A DNA stretch of 64,000 nucleotides from DATAEG01 sp963703085 (GCA_963703085.1 OY969789.1:3162001-3226000); one strand, 5' to 3'; shown: positions 16,504 to 25,185, counted from the stretch's first letter. Numbers and translations: made by a program. Notes: generated from the letters alone by a model not told the origin.

Positions 16504-16764
16504 TCAGGCGGGACGCACCGCGTCATAATCTGCGGCGTAGTCCGGCCGGACCGTGCGCACCGCACCGAGCCAGCGCTCCAGCGGCAGTGAGCTGCGCCGC
16601 GCGGCGGTCACCCCGGCGTCGAGCAGCACCGCATAAGGCGTCGCGGCAAGCGCAGCAACCTGTGGTCGAGCCAGGAACGCCTCGCGTTCCTCGTCGCCGA
16701 ACTCGGTCGGACTGGTGCCCGTCAGCCGGCACCACAGCACGAACACCAATTCCTCGGCCGACAT
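16504..16764 (-). CDS. Small conserved protein of unknown function
   Basis: An 86-residue, largely helical, cytoplasmic protein beginning MSAEELVFVLWCRLTGTSP. No known domain is recognised. ATG 16764 is chosen because GAGGTGAG lies 9 nt before it; GTG 16770 is too close to that site. It is convergent with the GH3 lipoprotein gene, only 4 nt from its stop. Confidence 0.65.
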   Translation of the reverse strand: MSAEELVFVLWCRLTGTSPTEFGDEEREAFLARPQVAALAATPYAVLLDAGVTAARRSSLPLERWLGAVRTVRPDYAADYDAVRPA

Positions 16765-16905
16765 GTTCACGCGCTCACCTCGTCACCGGACTGCGCCCGC
16801 ACACCGTTGCGGCGGGATGACAGCAACGATCCCTGCTCGACGTGTCATCGTCGCGACGTCAACGTGTCCGAGACATGACCATGCTTGGACGGTTGGCCGC
16901 CGCGG

Positions 16906-17628
16906 TCAGAGCACCGCGCCGTCATCGGGATCGACGTCCTCATCCTCGCTGTCGTCACGCAACCGGCTGAGCAGCAGGCCGCCGCCGGTCAGGATGAGGA
17001 TCACCCCGAATGGAAAGGACAGTTCCGAGGTCAGGCCGAGCCGGTCGGAGAACCCGATGATCGCGATGCCGAGCGCGAGCAGCAGTACGGCGCCGATCGC
17101 TGTCGTGGACAGCCGCGGCAGCGGTGGTGGCGGTGGCGGTTCGAAGTGCTCGTCCGCTAACTCCTCGTCGGCGGCATCGGCCGGCACCGCTGGTGCATCC
17201 TCGTCCAGCAGGTCGAAGGCGTCACCAGGCAGCGGGTCGTCACTGGTCCAGTTCGCGACGAGCGCGGCGAACTCGGCGTCCAGGTCGATGCCGGCGAGCG
17301 GGTCCGGCCGATCGCTGCCGGCGATCGACGACCGCGGCCCGACCTCGCCACGCACCACCGTCCCGCCGGCCTCGTCGGCGGCCGCAGCCACGACCGCGAG
17401 CGCCTCCTCGCGCATGGCGCCGGCGACGTAGAGACGGTCCCGCGGGCCGGCATGGCGCCGTTGCTCGGCAGCCGACGGTTCGAGATAGGCCGGCACGTCG
17501 GCGAGGCGGAGCAGGTCGAGCAGGTGCTCGCCGAGTCGCGGGTCCACGTCGGCGAGCGCCACGAAGTTGCTGGCCAGCAGCCCGTTCCCCCGACGACGCG
17601 GTGGTGGCGGCTGCGCTGCGGAGGACAC
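16906..17628 (-). CDS. Conserved membrane protein with C-terminal pair of transmembrane helices
   Basis: A 240-residue protein from a GTG start. Residues 20-110 form a small alpha/beta region, with FVALADVDPRLGEHLLDLLR and DRLYVAGAMREEALAVV, resembling a degenerate domain seen in actinobacterial DUF308-like proteins. An acidic/Pro-rich linker (about 140-175, with a run of six prolines) follows, then two hydrophobic helices (IGAVLLLALGIAIIGF and FPFGVILILTGGGLLL) and an acidic tail. It lies 3 nt downstream of the esterase gene on the same strand and is probably cotranscribed. The name reflects visible features only. Confidence 0.72.
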   Translation of the reverse strand: MSSAAQPPPPRRRGNGLLASNFVALADVDPRLGEHLLDLLRLADVPAYLEPSAAEQRRHAGPRDRLYVAGAMREEALAVVAAAADEAGGTVVRGEVGPRSSIAGSDRPDPLAGIDLDAEFAALVANWTSDDPLPGDAFDLLDEDAPAVPADAADEELADEHFEPPPPPPLPRLSTTAIGAVLLLALGIAIIGFSDRLGLTSELSFPFGVILILTGGGLLLSRLRDDSEDEDVDPDDGAVL

Positions 17629-17631
17629 GGC

Positions 17632-18390
17632 TCAGCCGGTGACGTTCGTGTGTGCGGCGATGAACTCCACGCTTCCATCGAAGATGGTCTGCGCGTCGTT
17701 GTCGAGAGTCGCGACGTGGTAGCTGTCCTCGAGCCAAACCTGCTCGATCGTCGTGTTTACGGCCAGCTTGTGCAGCAGTTCGGCGGACAGGTCGTCGACG
17801 ACATGATCCTCGCGGCTGGTGTACAGCCGAATCGGAGCGGTGATCGCGCCGAGCTGCGGCAGGATGGTTCGCCACAGCTGCTGCAGGGAGACGAACGCGC
17901 GCAGCGGAGTCCGGTTGTACCCGTTCTCCTGTCCGCCGGCCTTGATGTCGCTGCCGATGCCCTTCTGTGAGCGCACCGCCCAGGCGACGTAGCGGGCAAA
18001 CCTCGCGTCGAAGCGTCGGGTGCCGTAAGCCGGATTCACCAGAACCATTCCGGCGACGTCGGAATGTTCGATCGCCAGCTTGGTCACCAGGGCGCCGCCC
18101 ATGGACAACCCGCAGACGAACACTTGGGCACAACGCTCGGTGAGCTCGAGGTATGCCCGGTCCACCTCGGCGTACCAGTCCCGCCACGTCGTCCGGTTCA
18201 TCTCCTGCCAGGTGGTGCCGTGCCCCGGCAGGCGCGGCAGCCGCACGGTATAACCGGCGGCAGCCAGGTGCTCTGCCCACGGCCGCATGCTCGCCGGCGT
18301 GCCGGTGAACCCGTGTGACACGACGACCCCCACCGGGCCACCGTCGATGCTCACCGGGTCCGATCCTGGTAGGTAGACGGACGACGTCAC
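17632..18390 (-). CDS. Alpha/beta hydrolase, carboxylesterase/monoacylglycerol-lipase type
   Basis: A 252-residue hydrolase with a visible catalytic triad: nucleophile Ser in VCGLSMGGALV, Asp in YTSREDHVV and His in EDSYHVATLDND, plus oxyanion strand VVVSHGFTGTPASM. It resembles Est30-type carboxylesterases that cleave short acyl esters or monoglycerides. The frame begins at ATG 18408, but a strong AGGAGG (minus strand, 18395-18400) sits inside that extension, 4 nt before GTG 18390, which is therefore preferred. The location beside plsC suggests lipid turnover. Confidence 0.88.
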   Translation of the reverse strand: MTSSVYLPGSDPVSIDGGPVGVVVSHGFTGTPASMRPWAEHLAAAGYTVRLPRLPGHGTTWQEMNRTTWRDWYAEVDRAYLELTERCAQVFVCGLSMGGALVTKLAIEHSDVAGMVLVNPAYGTRRFDARFARYVAWAVRSQKGIGSDIKAGGQENGYNRTPLRAFVSLQQLWRTILPQLGAITAPIRLYTSREDHVVDDLSAELLHKLAVNTTIEQVWLEDSYHVATLDNDAQTIFDGSVEFIAAHTNVTG

Positions 18391-18542
18391 CGGACCTCCT
18401 TCGGCCATCGCGCCGCTCGGCGATTGTGGCTAGACGCTACCGGCTATTAGTGTCACGCATGGGTCCGGCGCTCACCAGCGCGTCCCCGGTTCGGCCGGGT
18501 GCGACGGCGGTGCACGGTACATCGAGTAGAAGGGTGTCACCG

Positions 18543-19313
18543 GTGCTGTATTGGTTCCTCAAGCGCATCGGACTGGGCCCGTTGCTCCGGGTGATCTGGC
18601 GGCCGTGGATCGAAGGCGCGGAGAACCTCCCGCTCGACGGTCCGGCGATCCTGGCCAGCAATCACCTCTCGTTCTGCGACTCGTTCTTCTTGCCGGTGAT
18701 GGTGCCGCGCCGGGTGACGTTCCTCGCGAAGGCCGAATACTTCACCACCCCAGGTATCAAGGGCCGGCTGTCCCGGTTGTTCATGGGCGGGGTCGGCATG
18801 GTGCCGCTGGACCGTGACGACCGCGACGCTGCCACCGCGGCACTGCGTACCGGCGTGCGGCTGCTGAGCAAGGGTGCGCTGCTGGGCATCTATCCCGAAG
18901 GAACCCGCTCGCCGGACGGCCGGTTGTACCGGGGCAAGAGCGGCGTAGCCCGGATGGCCCTGGAAGCCGGTGTTCCGGTGATCCCATGCGTCATGGTGAA
19001 CACCGAGATCATCCAGCCCACCGGTCGCAAGATCCCGAAGTTTCGGCCCCGTCCGGGCGTGCGGATCGGCAAGCCGCTGGACTTCTCCCGCTACGAGGGA
19101 CTGGCCGGCGACCGGTTCGTCGAGCGGTCGATGACCGACGAGATCATGTACGAACTCATGCAGATGTCCGGTCAGGAGTACGTGGACACCTACGCCGCGA
19201 AGGTCAAGGCGGTCAGCGACGTGCCCAGCGCGTTCGGCGACCGCGGAACGCGGAAAGGGCCGCGGGAACTCCGCGAGGCCGCCGACCGGCACCCCGTCGA
19301 ACGAGCCAGCTAG
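18543..19313 (+). CDS. plsC: 1-acyl-sn-glycerol-3-phosphate acyltransferase
   Basis: A 256-residue membrane-associated acyltransferase that converts lysophosphatidate to phosphatidate. The HX4D motif is NHLSFCD, the substrate-binding motif is IYPEGTRSPDG, and VPVIPCVMVNTE is the later conserved strand. GTG 18543 is selected because AGAAGGG (18528-18534) is 8 nt upstream; GTG 18534 overlaps that site. It matches Rv2182c in neighbourhood, next to the Rv2179c-like nuclease. The last 40 residues are charged and variable. Confidence 0.92.
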   Translation: MLYWFLKRIGLGPLLRVIWRPWIEGAENLPLDGPAILASNHLSFCDSFFLPVMVPRRVTFLAKAEYFTTPGIKGRLSRLFMGGVGMVPLDRDDRDAATAALRTGVRLLSKGALLGIYPEGTRSPDGRLYRGKSGVARMALEAGVPVIPCVMVNTEIIQPTGRKIPKFRPRPGVRIGKPLDFSRYEGLAGDRFVERSMTDEIMYELMQMSGQEYVDTYAAKVKAVSDVPSAFGDRGTRKGPRELREAADRHPVERAS

Positions 19314-19315
19314 TC

Positions 19316-19831
19316 GTGCGCTTCTTCTACGACTGCGAATTCATCGAGGACGGTAGGACGATCGAACTCGTCTCCATCGGCGTGGTCCGCGAGGACGGCC
19401 TGGAGTACTACGCCATCTCCACCGAGTTCGACCCGGCCCGGGCCAACGCCTGGGTGCGTCGGCATGTCCTGGAGCAATTGCCGGGCCCCGCAGACCCGGC
19501 GTGGCACGACCGGCGCAGCATCCGCGACTCGTTGATGGAGTTCCTGACTCGCGACCATCCGGACGAGCGGATCGAGCTCTGGGCCTGGATCGCTGCCTAC
19601 GACCACGTCTGCCTGGCCCAGCTGTGGGGCGACATGCGCGCCCTGCCTGCAGTGATCCCGCGATTCACCCGCGACCTGCGGCAGCGCTGGGAGGATGCCG
19701 GCGCGCCGCGACTGCCTCCGCCCCCTCGTGACCGGCACGACGCACTGGCCGACGCGCGGCACAACCTGCAGCGTTGGCAGATCATCGACGAGGTCTGGTC
19801 TGCCAGGGCCGTGGACCTCGCCCGCGGCTGA
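19316..19831 (+). CDS. 3'-5' exoribonuclease, Rv2179c family
   Basis: A 171-residue DEDDh nuclease. RFFYDCEFIEDGRTIELVSIG carries the first acidic pair, AWIAAYDHVCLAQLWG the third acidic residue, and PPPPRDRHDALADARHNLQRW the His and last Asp. Rv2179c is the founder of this family of small exoribonucleases acting on structured or adenylated RNA. The GTG start is 2 nt after the plsC stop, so the pair is cotranscribed. No fused domains. Confidence 0.9.
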   Translation: MRFFYDCEFIEDGRTIELVSIGVVREDGLEYYAISTEFDPARANAWVRRHVLEQLPGPADPAWHDRRSIRDSLMEFLTRDHPDERIELWAWIAAYDHVCLAQLWGDMRALPAVIPRFTRDLRQRWEDAGAPRLPPPPRDRHDALADARHNLQRWQIIDEVWSARAVDLARG

Positions 19832-19939
19832 CCGGCTCCCACCACGACGCAGGGTGGTGCCGTTAGGCTCTGCTGCTGGCGTGGCCGCTGTCGCCTGCGC
19901 CGTCGGGATTCGGCCAGCTCTCGGGAGGACGTAAGTCAC

Positions 19940-20965
19940 ATGCGAATCGGTGTGCTCACCGGCGGCGGGGACTGCCCCGGACTGAACGCGGTGATCCGCG
20001 CGGTGGTCCGAAAGGGAATCGGGGTGTACGGGTTCGACTTCGTCGGCTTCCGGGACGGCTGGAAAGGCCCGCTGGAAGGCCTGACGATGGAACTCGGGAT
20101 CCCCGAAGTGCGCGGCATCCTGCCGCGCGGCGGCACCATTCTGGGCTCGTCGCGGACCAATCCCTTCACCCTCGAGGGCGGCGTGGAGAAGATCCAGGAG
20201 AATCTGCACTCACTCGGCGTCGACGCGCTGGTCGCCATCGGTGGTGAGGACACCCTCGGCGTCGCGACCAAGCTGCACGACCTCGGTGTGAACGTGATCG
20301 GCGTGCCGAAGACGATCGACAACGATCTGAACGCGACCGATTACACGTTCGGGTTCGACACGGCCGTGAACATCGCGATGGAGGCGATCGACCGGCTGCA
20401 CACCACCGCCGAGTCGCACCATCGAGCCTTGATCGTCGAGGTGATGGGGCGGCACGCGGGCTGGATTGCGCTGCACTCCGGCCTCGCTGGGGGAGCGAAC
20501 GTCATTTTGATCCCGGAACAGAAGTTCTCGCTGGAACGCGTCTGCGCCTACGTGCAGAGCCGTTTCCAGTCGCACTACGCACCGATCATCGTGGTGGCCG
20601 AGGGTGCGATTCCTGACGAGGGCGAAGAGGTTCTGGCCACCGGTGAAGTGGATGCCTTCGGCCATGCGCGGCTCGGCGGGATCGGCGACTGGCTCGCCAG
20701 GCAGATCGAGCAGCGCACCGGCAAGGAGGCGCGCACCACCGTGCTCGGGCACGTGCAGCGCGGTGGCACACCCACCGCGTTCGACCGGGTGCTGGCCACT
20801 CGGTTCGGGCTGCAGGCGATCGACGCGGTGCACGACGGCGACTGGGGGAAGATGGTCGCACTGCAGGCCACCGACATCGTCCGGGTACCGCTCGCCGCGG
20901 CGACCACCGAACTGAAGCTCGTCGACCCGGCCCGCTACGCCGAGGCCGAGGTCTTCTTCGGCTGA
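19940..20965 (+). CDS. pfkA: 6-phosphofructokinase with PPi-type active-site residues
   Basis: A 341-residue group III phosphofructokinase acting on fructose-6-phosphate in glycolysis. The opening RIGVLTGGGDCPGLNAVIRA and catalytic PKTIDNDLNATDYTFGFDTA are clear. The residues at the positions that discriminate donor are Asp in GGEDT (E. coli position 104 is Gly in GGDGS) and Lys in PKTIDND (E. coli position 124 is Gly); this pair is the signature of PPi-dependent enzymes such as that of Amycolatopsis. I therefore expect pyrophosphate (EC 2.7.1.90) rather than ATP, not proven. GGGAGG is 11 nt upstream of the ATG. Its last codons and stop lie within a 15-nt tandem repeat and overlap the convergent TetR gene by 31 nt. 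Confidence 0.92.
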   Translation: MRIGVLTGGGDCPGLNAVIRAVVRKGIGVYGFDFVGFRDGWKGPLEGLTMELGIPEVRGILPRGGTILGSSRTNPFTLEGGVEKIQENLHSLGVDALVAIGGEDTLGVATKLHDLGVNVIGVPKTIDNDLNATDYTFGFDTAVNIAMEAIDRLHTTAESHHRALIVEVMGRHAGWIALHSGLAGGANVILIPEQKFSLERVCAYVQSRFQSHYAPIIVVAEGAIPDEGEEVLATGEVDAFGHARLGGIGDWLARQIEQRTGKEARTTVLGHVQRGGTPTAFDRVLATRFGLQAIDAVHDGDWGKMVALQATDIVRVPLAAATTELKLVDPARYAEAEVFFG

Positions 20966-21852
20966 GTTTTCTTGGGCTGAGTTTTCTTGGGCTGAGTTTT
21001 CTTGGGCTGGGCCTTCTTCGGCTGAGCCTTCGTGGGCGGGGTCGTTCGGGATCGGGCCTTCGGGGTGGAACGGTTGGCCGGCTTCGCCGCGGCCAACTGC
21101 ACGCCGATCCCGTCGAGGACCAGCTCGATCGACGCCAGCATCTCGGACTCCGGCGAGCGGTGTTCGCCGTTGACCACGAAGTCCGACACCCGCGGGAAGT
21201 CGCCCGAGCCGATGATGCGCTGGACGATCTCGGCACCGGCCCACTGGGCCTGCTCGGCGGTGAGCCCGGCGCGACGCAGCCCGCGGGTCTCCGAGATCGT
21301 GTTCAGCGCGGCGCTCAGCGCACCGAAGTGCACGGAGCCGACGAAGGTCATCTTCGTGTCCACGGCAAGCTCGTAGTCGTCGAAGATCGACAGACCCCAC
21401 TCCAGCCCGGCGATGCCTCGCGGAGTGATCGGTGGCCGGGCCATCGTCGCTTCCGGGAACCACGGATGCTCCATCGAGGTCTGCCAGGTCAGCTTCGCCA
21501 TCAACCGCAGTTTCTCGCGCCAGGTGAGCGTCTTCCTGGCCAGTTGCCGGGGCGGATCGTTCGACAGGACGTGGTCCTGCATCAGCATGACGAGCGCGTC
21601 TTTGTTCGGGACGTGCCGATAGAGCGACATCGCGCCGGTGCCGAGCTCGTCGGCGATCCGCCGCATCGACAGGCCTTCGAGGCCCTCCTGGTCCGCCAGG
21701 CGGACCGCTGCAGTGACGATCCGCTGCACGCTCAGAGCGGCCCGTCCGGCCCGGGGGGCTGAAGCTTCGCCGACTCCCCACAGCAGGTCGAGGCCACTCC
21801 AGTACTCGCGTGCTGCGCGCGGTGGCTCCGCCGGCTTGGCCTTGGTTGACAC
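20935..21852 (-). CDS. TetR-family repressor with Lys-rich pentapeptide-repeat tail
   Basis: A 305-residue regulator. The helix-turn-helix region is IVTAAVRLADQEGLEGLSMR followed by RIADELGTGAMSLYRHVPNK (about 45-85), then a TetR_C-type ligand domain. Residues about 255-305 form a basic tail containing repeated QPKKT units, which could add nonspecific DNA binding. The GTG start at 21852 has no Shine-Dalgarno and lies 12 nt from TAGAGA, compatible with a leaderless or near-leaderless mRNA. The divergent DrrAB genes are its likely targets, through inverted GTAC-containing sites in the shared 51-nt gap. Confidence 0.9.
   Translation of the reverse strand: MSTKAKPAEPPRAAREYWSGLDLLWGVGEASAPRAGRAALSVQRIVTAAVRLADQEGLEGLSMRRIADELGTGAMSLYRHVPNKDALVMLMQDHVLSNDPPRQLARKTLTWREKLRLMAKLTWQTSMEHPWFPEATMARPPITPRGIAGLEWGLSIFDDYELAVDTKMTFVGSVHFGALSAALNTISETRGLRRAGLTAEQAQWAGAEIVQRIIGSGDFPRVSDFVVNGEHRSPESEMLASIELVLDGIGVQLAAAKPANRSTPKARSRTTPPTKAQPKKAQPKKTQPKKTQPKKTQPKKTSASA
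20951..21040. repeat. Six-unit 15-nt tandem repeat across the pfkA stop and TetR tail
   Basis: Units starting at 20951, 20966, 20981, 20996, 21011 and 21026 follow GTTTTCTTGGGCTGA with variations; units 2 and 3 are identical. The first unit encodes the last residues and stop of pfkA (FFG, TGA at 20963-20965). Read on the minus strand, the units encode repeated Gln-Pro-Lys-Lys-Thr/Ala pentapeptides of the TetR protein. Confidence 0.95.
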
Positions 21853-21918
21853 GCGTACAGCGTATCTCTAGGGTACGGCGTACGCACTAGATACACCGTA
21901 CGCATGGGAGCTGAGATT
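21853..21918. promoter_or_regulatory. Divergent promoter/operator of TetR and DrrAB genes
   Basis: Near-mirror -10-like elements face outward: GTATCTCTAG (21861-21870) and CTAGATAC (21887-21894). Between and around them lie GTACGGCGTAC (21873-21883), GCGTACGC (21879-21886) and CCGTACGC (21896-21903), palindromic candidates for repressor sites. TetR bound here would block both promoters. Confidence 0.65.
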
Positions 21919-22884
21919 ATGGACGTATTAGAGACCCGGGGCCTCGGCCGAAGGTTCGGAACCTTCACCGCGCTCGAGGACGTGGATCTCACGGTGCCGG
22001 CCGGCACTGTTTGCGCGCTGCTCGGGCGCAACGGAGCCGGCAAATCCACCGCAGTCCGCGTGCTGACCACCTTGCTCCGGCCGAGCGCCGGTTCGGCGCA
22101 CGTTGCTGGCTTCGACGTGGTCCGGGAGGCAGCGGCGGTGCGCCGTCGGATCGGTGTCGTCGCGCAGAGTGCCACCATGGACGAGCTGCTCACCGGCTAC
22201 CGCAATCTGGAGGTCATCGGGCGGTTGTTCCACCTGACCCCGAGCACAGCCGCTGCCCGGGCCAGCGAACTGCTCGAGCAGTTCGAGCTGTCCGATGCCG
22301 CCGGCAAGCAGGTGAAGACCTACTCCGGCGGGATGCGTCGCCGACTGGACCTGGCCGCAAGTCTGATCGGGCGCCCGTCCGTGTTGTTCCTGGACGAGCC
22401 GACGACCGGTCTCGATCCGATCGCGCGCGGGCAGATCTGGCGGGCCATCCGGCAGATGGTCGGCGGCGGGACCACCGTGCTGCTCACCACCCAGTACCTC
22501 GACGAGGCCGAGGAGTTGGCCGACACCGTGGCGGTGCTCGATCGGGGCCGGCTGGTCGCCTCGGACACGCCCGCCCGGCTGAAGGTGGCGGTGGGTGACG
22601 GCCGGATCAAGGCGACGCTGCAGGAGCCGGCCGATGCCCCGGATGTGGCCGAGGTGCTGCGCCGGGTGGGAGGCGGCCCGGTTGAGGCGTCGACACGCGT
22701 GGTGCTCGGCCTCGCGCCGAACGGCGCAGCCACCCTTCGGGACGCGGTCGACGAGCTGCAGCGTCGCGGCGTCGTCGTCGCCGAGCTCGGTCTGGTCCGG
22801 CCGTCGCTCGACGAGGTGTTCGCCCGCCTGACCGGCGATCCCGCGCCGGTTGAGGTCGGGCAGCCGGTACTGGAGGTGGCCTGA
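21919..22884 (+). CDS. DrrA-type ABC transporter ATPase
   Basis: A 321-residue ATP-binding subunit of the daunorubicin-resistance exporter family. Walker A is GRNGAGKSTAVR, the signature YSGGMRRRLDLA, Walker B VLFLDEPTTGLD, with a switch His-region replaced by LLTTQYLDEAEELAD as usual in this family. The C-terminal 80 residues form the DrrA accessory domain. Energises export of hydrophobic compounds with the permease that follows. ATG 21919 is preferred over ATG 21904 because GGGAG (21906-21910) is 8 nt upstream. The stop overlaps the permease start by 1 nt. Confidence 0.92.
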   Translation: MDVLETRGLGRRFGTFTALEDVDLTVPAGTVCALLGRNGAGKSTAVRVLTTLLRPSAGSAHVAGFDVVREAAAVRRRIGVVAQSATMDELLTGYRNLEVIGRLFHLTPSTAAARASELLEQFELSDAAGKQVKTYSGGMRRRLDLAASLIGRPSVLFLDEPTTGLDPIARGQIWRAIRQMVGGGTTVLLTTQYLDEAEELADTVAVLDRGRLVASDTPARLKVAVGDGRIKATLQEPADAPDVAEVLRRVGGGPVEASTRVVLGLAPNGAATLRDAVDELQRRGVVVAELGLVRPSLDEVFARLTGDPAPVEVGQPVLEVA

Positions 22885-23729
22885 TGACTGCGCTGCAGGT
22901 CAACGCGGAGCTGGCCGAGCCTGATCTCGACGCCGGCCCGGCGCGACTGTTCTGGCTCGACACATTCAACTCGACGCGGCGCTTCGTGTTCCGCGGGATG
23001 CGCCAACCCGACGTCGTGCTGGGTGGGGTGATCATGCCGATCGTCTTCGTGGTCCTGTTCGGGTACGTCTTCGGCAGCTCGATCACGGTGGACGGCGGCA
23101 ACTACCACCAGTACCTGATGTCCGGCCTGTTCGCGCAGTCAGCGCTGTTCAGTTCGGCAAGTGTTGCGGTCGCAGTGGCCACAGATATGAGTGAAGGCGT
23201 CATCGACCGCTTCCGCGTCATGCCGATCACCCGCTCGGCACTGCTGCTCGGCCGAACCCTCTCGACAATGATCATCGGGCTGCCATCGATGCTGGTGATG
23301 ATTTGCTGCGCCCTCGCGGTCGGCTGGCGTCCGCAGGCCGGTGTCCTGCACGCCGTGCTGGGGTTCCTCCTGTTGCAGCTGTTCTCCTTCGCGATGGGCT
23401 GGGTCGGCGCGCTGGTCGGCATGTACGCCAGTGGTCCGCAGGCCGCGGACGCGTTGGCAATGATTCCGACCTTCATCCTCGGATTCGTCTCCAACGTGTA
23501 CGTGCAGACCGACCACATGCCCACCTGGTTGCGGGTGTTTGCCGAGTGGAACCCGATGTCCTCCGTGGTGGCCGCCGGGCGGACGCTGTTCGGCGGAACA
23601 CCCGCGTCGGCGGGCCCGCAGCCCTGGCCGCTGGCACACCCCATCCTGACCACGACGCTGGTGGCAGCGGCGCTGCTGCTCACGATCATGCCGGTGGCGG
23701 TGCGCAAGTACGCCTCCACGGACAGTTGA
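22884..23729 (+). CDS. DrrB-type ABC transporter permease
   Basis: A 281-residue ABC-2 permease with about six membrane helices, for example VLGGVIMPIVFVVLFGYVFG, and the ABC-2 signature region LLLGRTLSTMIIG. The segment FVSNVYVQTDHMPTWLRVFA followed by EWNPMSSVVAAGRTLF is diagnostic of DrrB. It forms the membrane channel with the preceding ATPase; the substrate (drug or lipid) is unknown. Coupled by ATGA-type overlap. Confidence 0.92.
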   Translation: MTALQVNAELAEPDLDAGPARLFWLDTFNSTRRFVFRGMRQPDVVLGGVIMPIVFVVLFGYVFGSSITVDGGNYHQYLMSGLFAQSALFSSASVAVAVATDMSEGVIDRFRVMPITRSALLLGRTLSTMIIGLPSMLVMICCALAVGWRPQAGVLHAVLGFLLLQLFSFAMGWVGALVGMYASGPQAADALAMIPTFILGFVSNVYVQTDHMPTWLRVFAEWNPMSSVVAAGRTLFGGTPASAGPQPWPLAHPILTTTLVAAALLLTIMPVAVRKYASTDS

Positions 23730-23801
23730 GCTGAGTACGGCTGCGGCGGCCCCACGGCGTGATTTCCCCCGGGCTGTGGGGGAGTCGGCCGCGCCGCGGC
23801 C

Positions 23802-23814
23802 TACGCTGGTGGGC
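23802..23814 (+). promoter_or_regulatory. Leaderless promoter -10 of aroG
   Basis: TACGCT (23802-23807) lies 7 nt before GTG 23815, so transcription would start at or next to the start codon. No Shine-Dalgarno is visible. Confidence 0.6.
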
Positions 23815-25185
23815 GTGAGCGTGTCCGAGCAGCAGTCGCCGAGCATCCCGTCCGATCCGCTCGGACTGGACACCTGGCGCGGCCTGCCCGCCGCACAGCA
23901 GCCGACCTGGCCGGACGAGGCCGAGATGCGCCGCGTCGTTTCCACCCTCGCCGTGGCGCCGCCACTGGTGGTAGCCAGCGAAGTCGACCAACTCCGCGAG
24001 CGGTTGGCTGCGGTGGCTCGTGGCGAGGCGTTCCTGCTCCAGGGCGGCGACTGCGCAGAGACCTTCCAGACCAGCTCACAGGCCGACATCGCCGGGAAGG
24101 TCCGGGTCCTGCTGCAGATGGCGGTGGTGCTCACCTACGGCGCGTCGATGCCGGTGGTGAAGCTGGGCCGGATGGCCGGCCAGTACGCGAAGCCGCGCTC
24201 CGCTGATCTCGACGCCTCCGGCCTGCCGTCCTACCGCGGCGACATGGTCAATGACCTCGCCCTGGACCAACGCACCCCGGACCCGTCCCGCATCCTGCGC
24301 GCGTACTCGACTGCGGCGAGCACCCTGAACCTCCTGCGCGCGTACGCCGGGGGCGGACTTGCTGCGCTGGATCGGGTGCACTCGTGGAACACCGCGTTCG
24401 CCCGGAACACCGAAACCGGCAGTCGGTACGAGCAGTTGGCCGCCGAGATCGACCGAGCGGTGCGGTTCATGCGCGCGTGCGGTGTGCACGACGGCGCCTT
24501 GGAAGGCGTGGAGCTCTACGCCAGCCACGAGGCGCTCATCCTCGAATACGAGCGGGCGCTGACCCGCATCGAGGACGGCCGCGCCTACGACCTGTCCGGG
24601 CACTTCGTCTGGGTGGGCGAGCGCAGCCGTCAACTCGACGGCGCGCACATCGACTTCGTCTCGCGCATCGCCAACCCGATCGGCGTGAAACTCGGCCCGA
24701 CCAGCACCCCGGACCTGGCCGTCGAGCTCGTGGAGCGGCTGGATCCGGAGAACACGCCGGGCCGGCTCACGCTGGTCAGCCGGATGGGCCATCAGCAGGT
24801 GCTCGACAAGCTGCCGGCGTTGGTGGAAAAGGTCCGCAGCACGGGACACCTCGTGGTGTGGCAGTGCGACCCGATGCACGGCAACACCGAGGAGACCGTC
24901 GACGGAGTGAAAACCCGCCACCTCGACCGCATCCTCGACGAGGTCGACGGATTCTTCGATGTGCACTCCGAACTCGGCACGCACCCGGGCGGTCTGCATG
25001 TCGAGCTGACCGGTGATGACGTGACCGAATGCATTGGTGGTACCGCGGATCTGACGGCAGCGGACCTGAGCCGCCGCTACGAGACCGCGTGTGATCCCCG
25101 GCTGAATATCGAGCAGTCCCTGGAGCTGGCCTTCAAGGTGGCCGAGCGTCTGGTGGCCGAGCGACGCCGGGCGGAACGCGACTGA
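23815..25185 (+). CDS. aroG: Class II DAHP synthase
   Basis: A 456-residue plant-type (class II) 3-deoxy-D-arabino-heptulosonate-7-phosphate synthase, condensing PEP and erythrose-4-phosphate as the first step of the shikimate pathway. Motifs are FLLQGGDCAETF, VKLGRMAGQYAKPRS, VWVGERSRQLDGAHIDF, RIANPIGVKLGPTS and WQCDPMHGNT (metal His). Length equals the Rv2178c family. GTG 23815 is supported by a -10-like hexamer; GTG 23821 is the alternative. In mycobacteria this enzyme is feedback-regulated and recruits chorismate mutase. Confidence 0.96.
   Translation: MSVSEQQSPSIPSDPLGLDTWRGLPAAQQPTWPDEAEMRRVVSTLAVAPPLVVASEVDQLRERLAAVARGEAFLLQGGDCAETFQTSSQADIAGKVRVLLQMAVVLTYGASMPVVKLGRMAGQYAKPRSADLDASGLPSYRGDMVNDLALDQRTPDPSRILRAYSTAASTLNLLRAYAGGGLAALDRVHSWNTAFARNTETGSRYEQLAAEIDRAVRFMRACGVHDGALEGVELYASHEALILEYERALTRIEDGRAYDLSGHFVWVGERSRQLDGAHIDFVSRIANPIGVKLGPTSTPDLAVELVERLDPENTPGRLTLVSRMGHQQVLDKLPALVEKVRSTGHLVVWQCDPMHGNTEETVDGVKTRHLDRILDEVDGFFDVHSELGTHPGGLHVELTGDDVTECIGGTADLTAADLSRRYETACDPRLNIEQSLELAFKVAERLVAERRRAERD

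Noticed and set aside
16771..16905. Possible small gene or RNA in the gap between the two minus-strand genes
   Set aside because: No ribosome-binding site, conserved frame or structured element could be supported.
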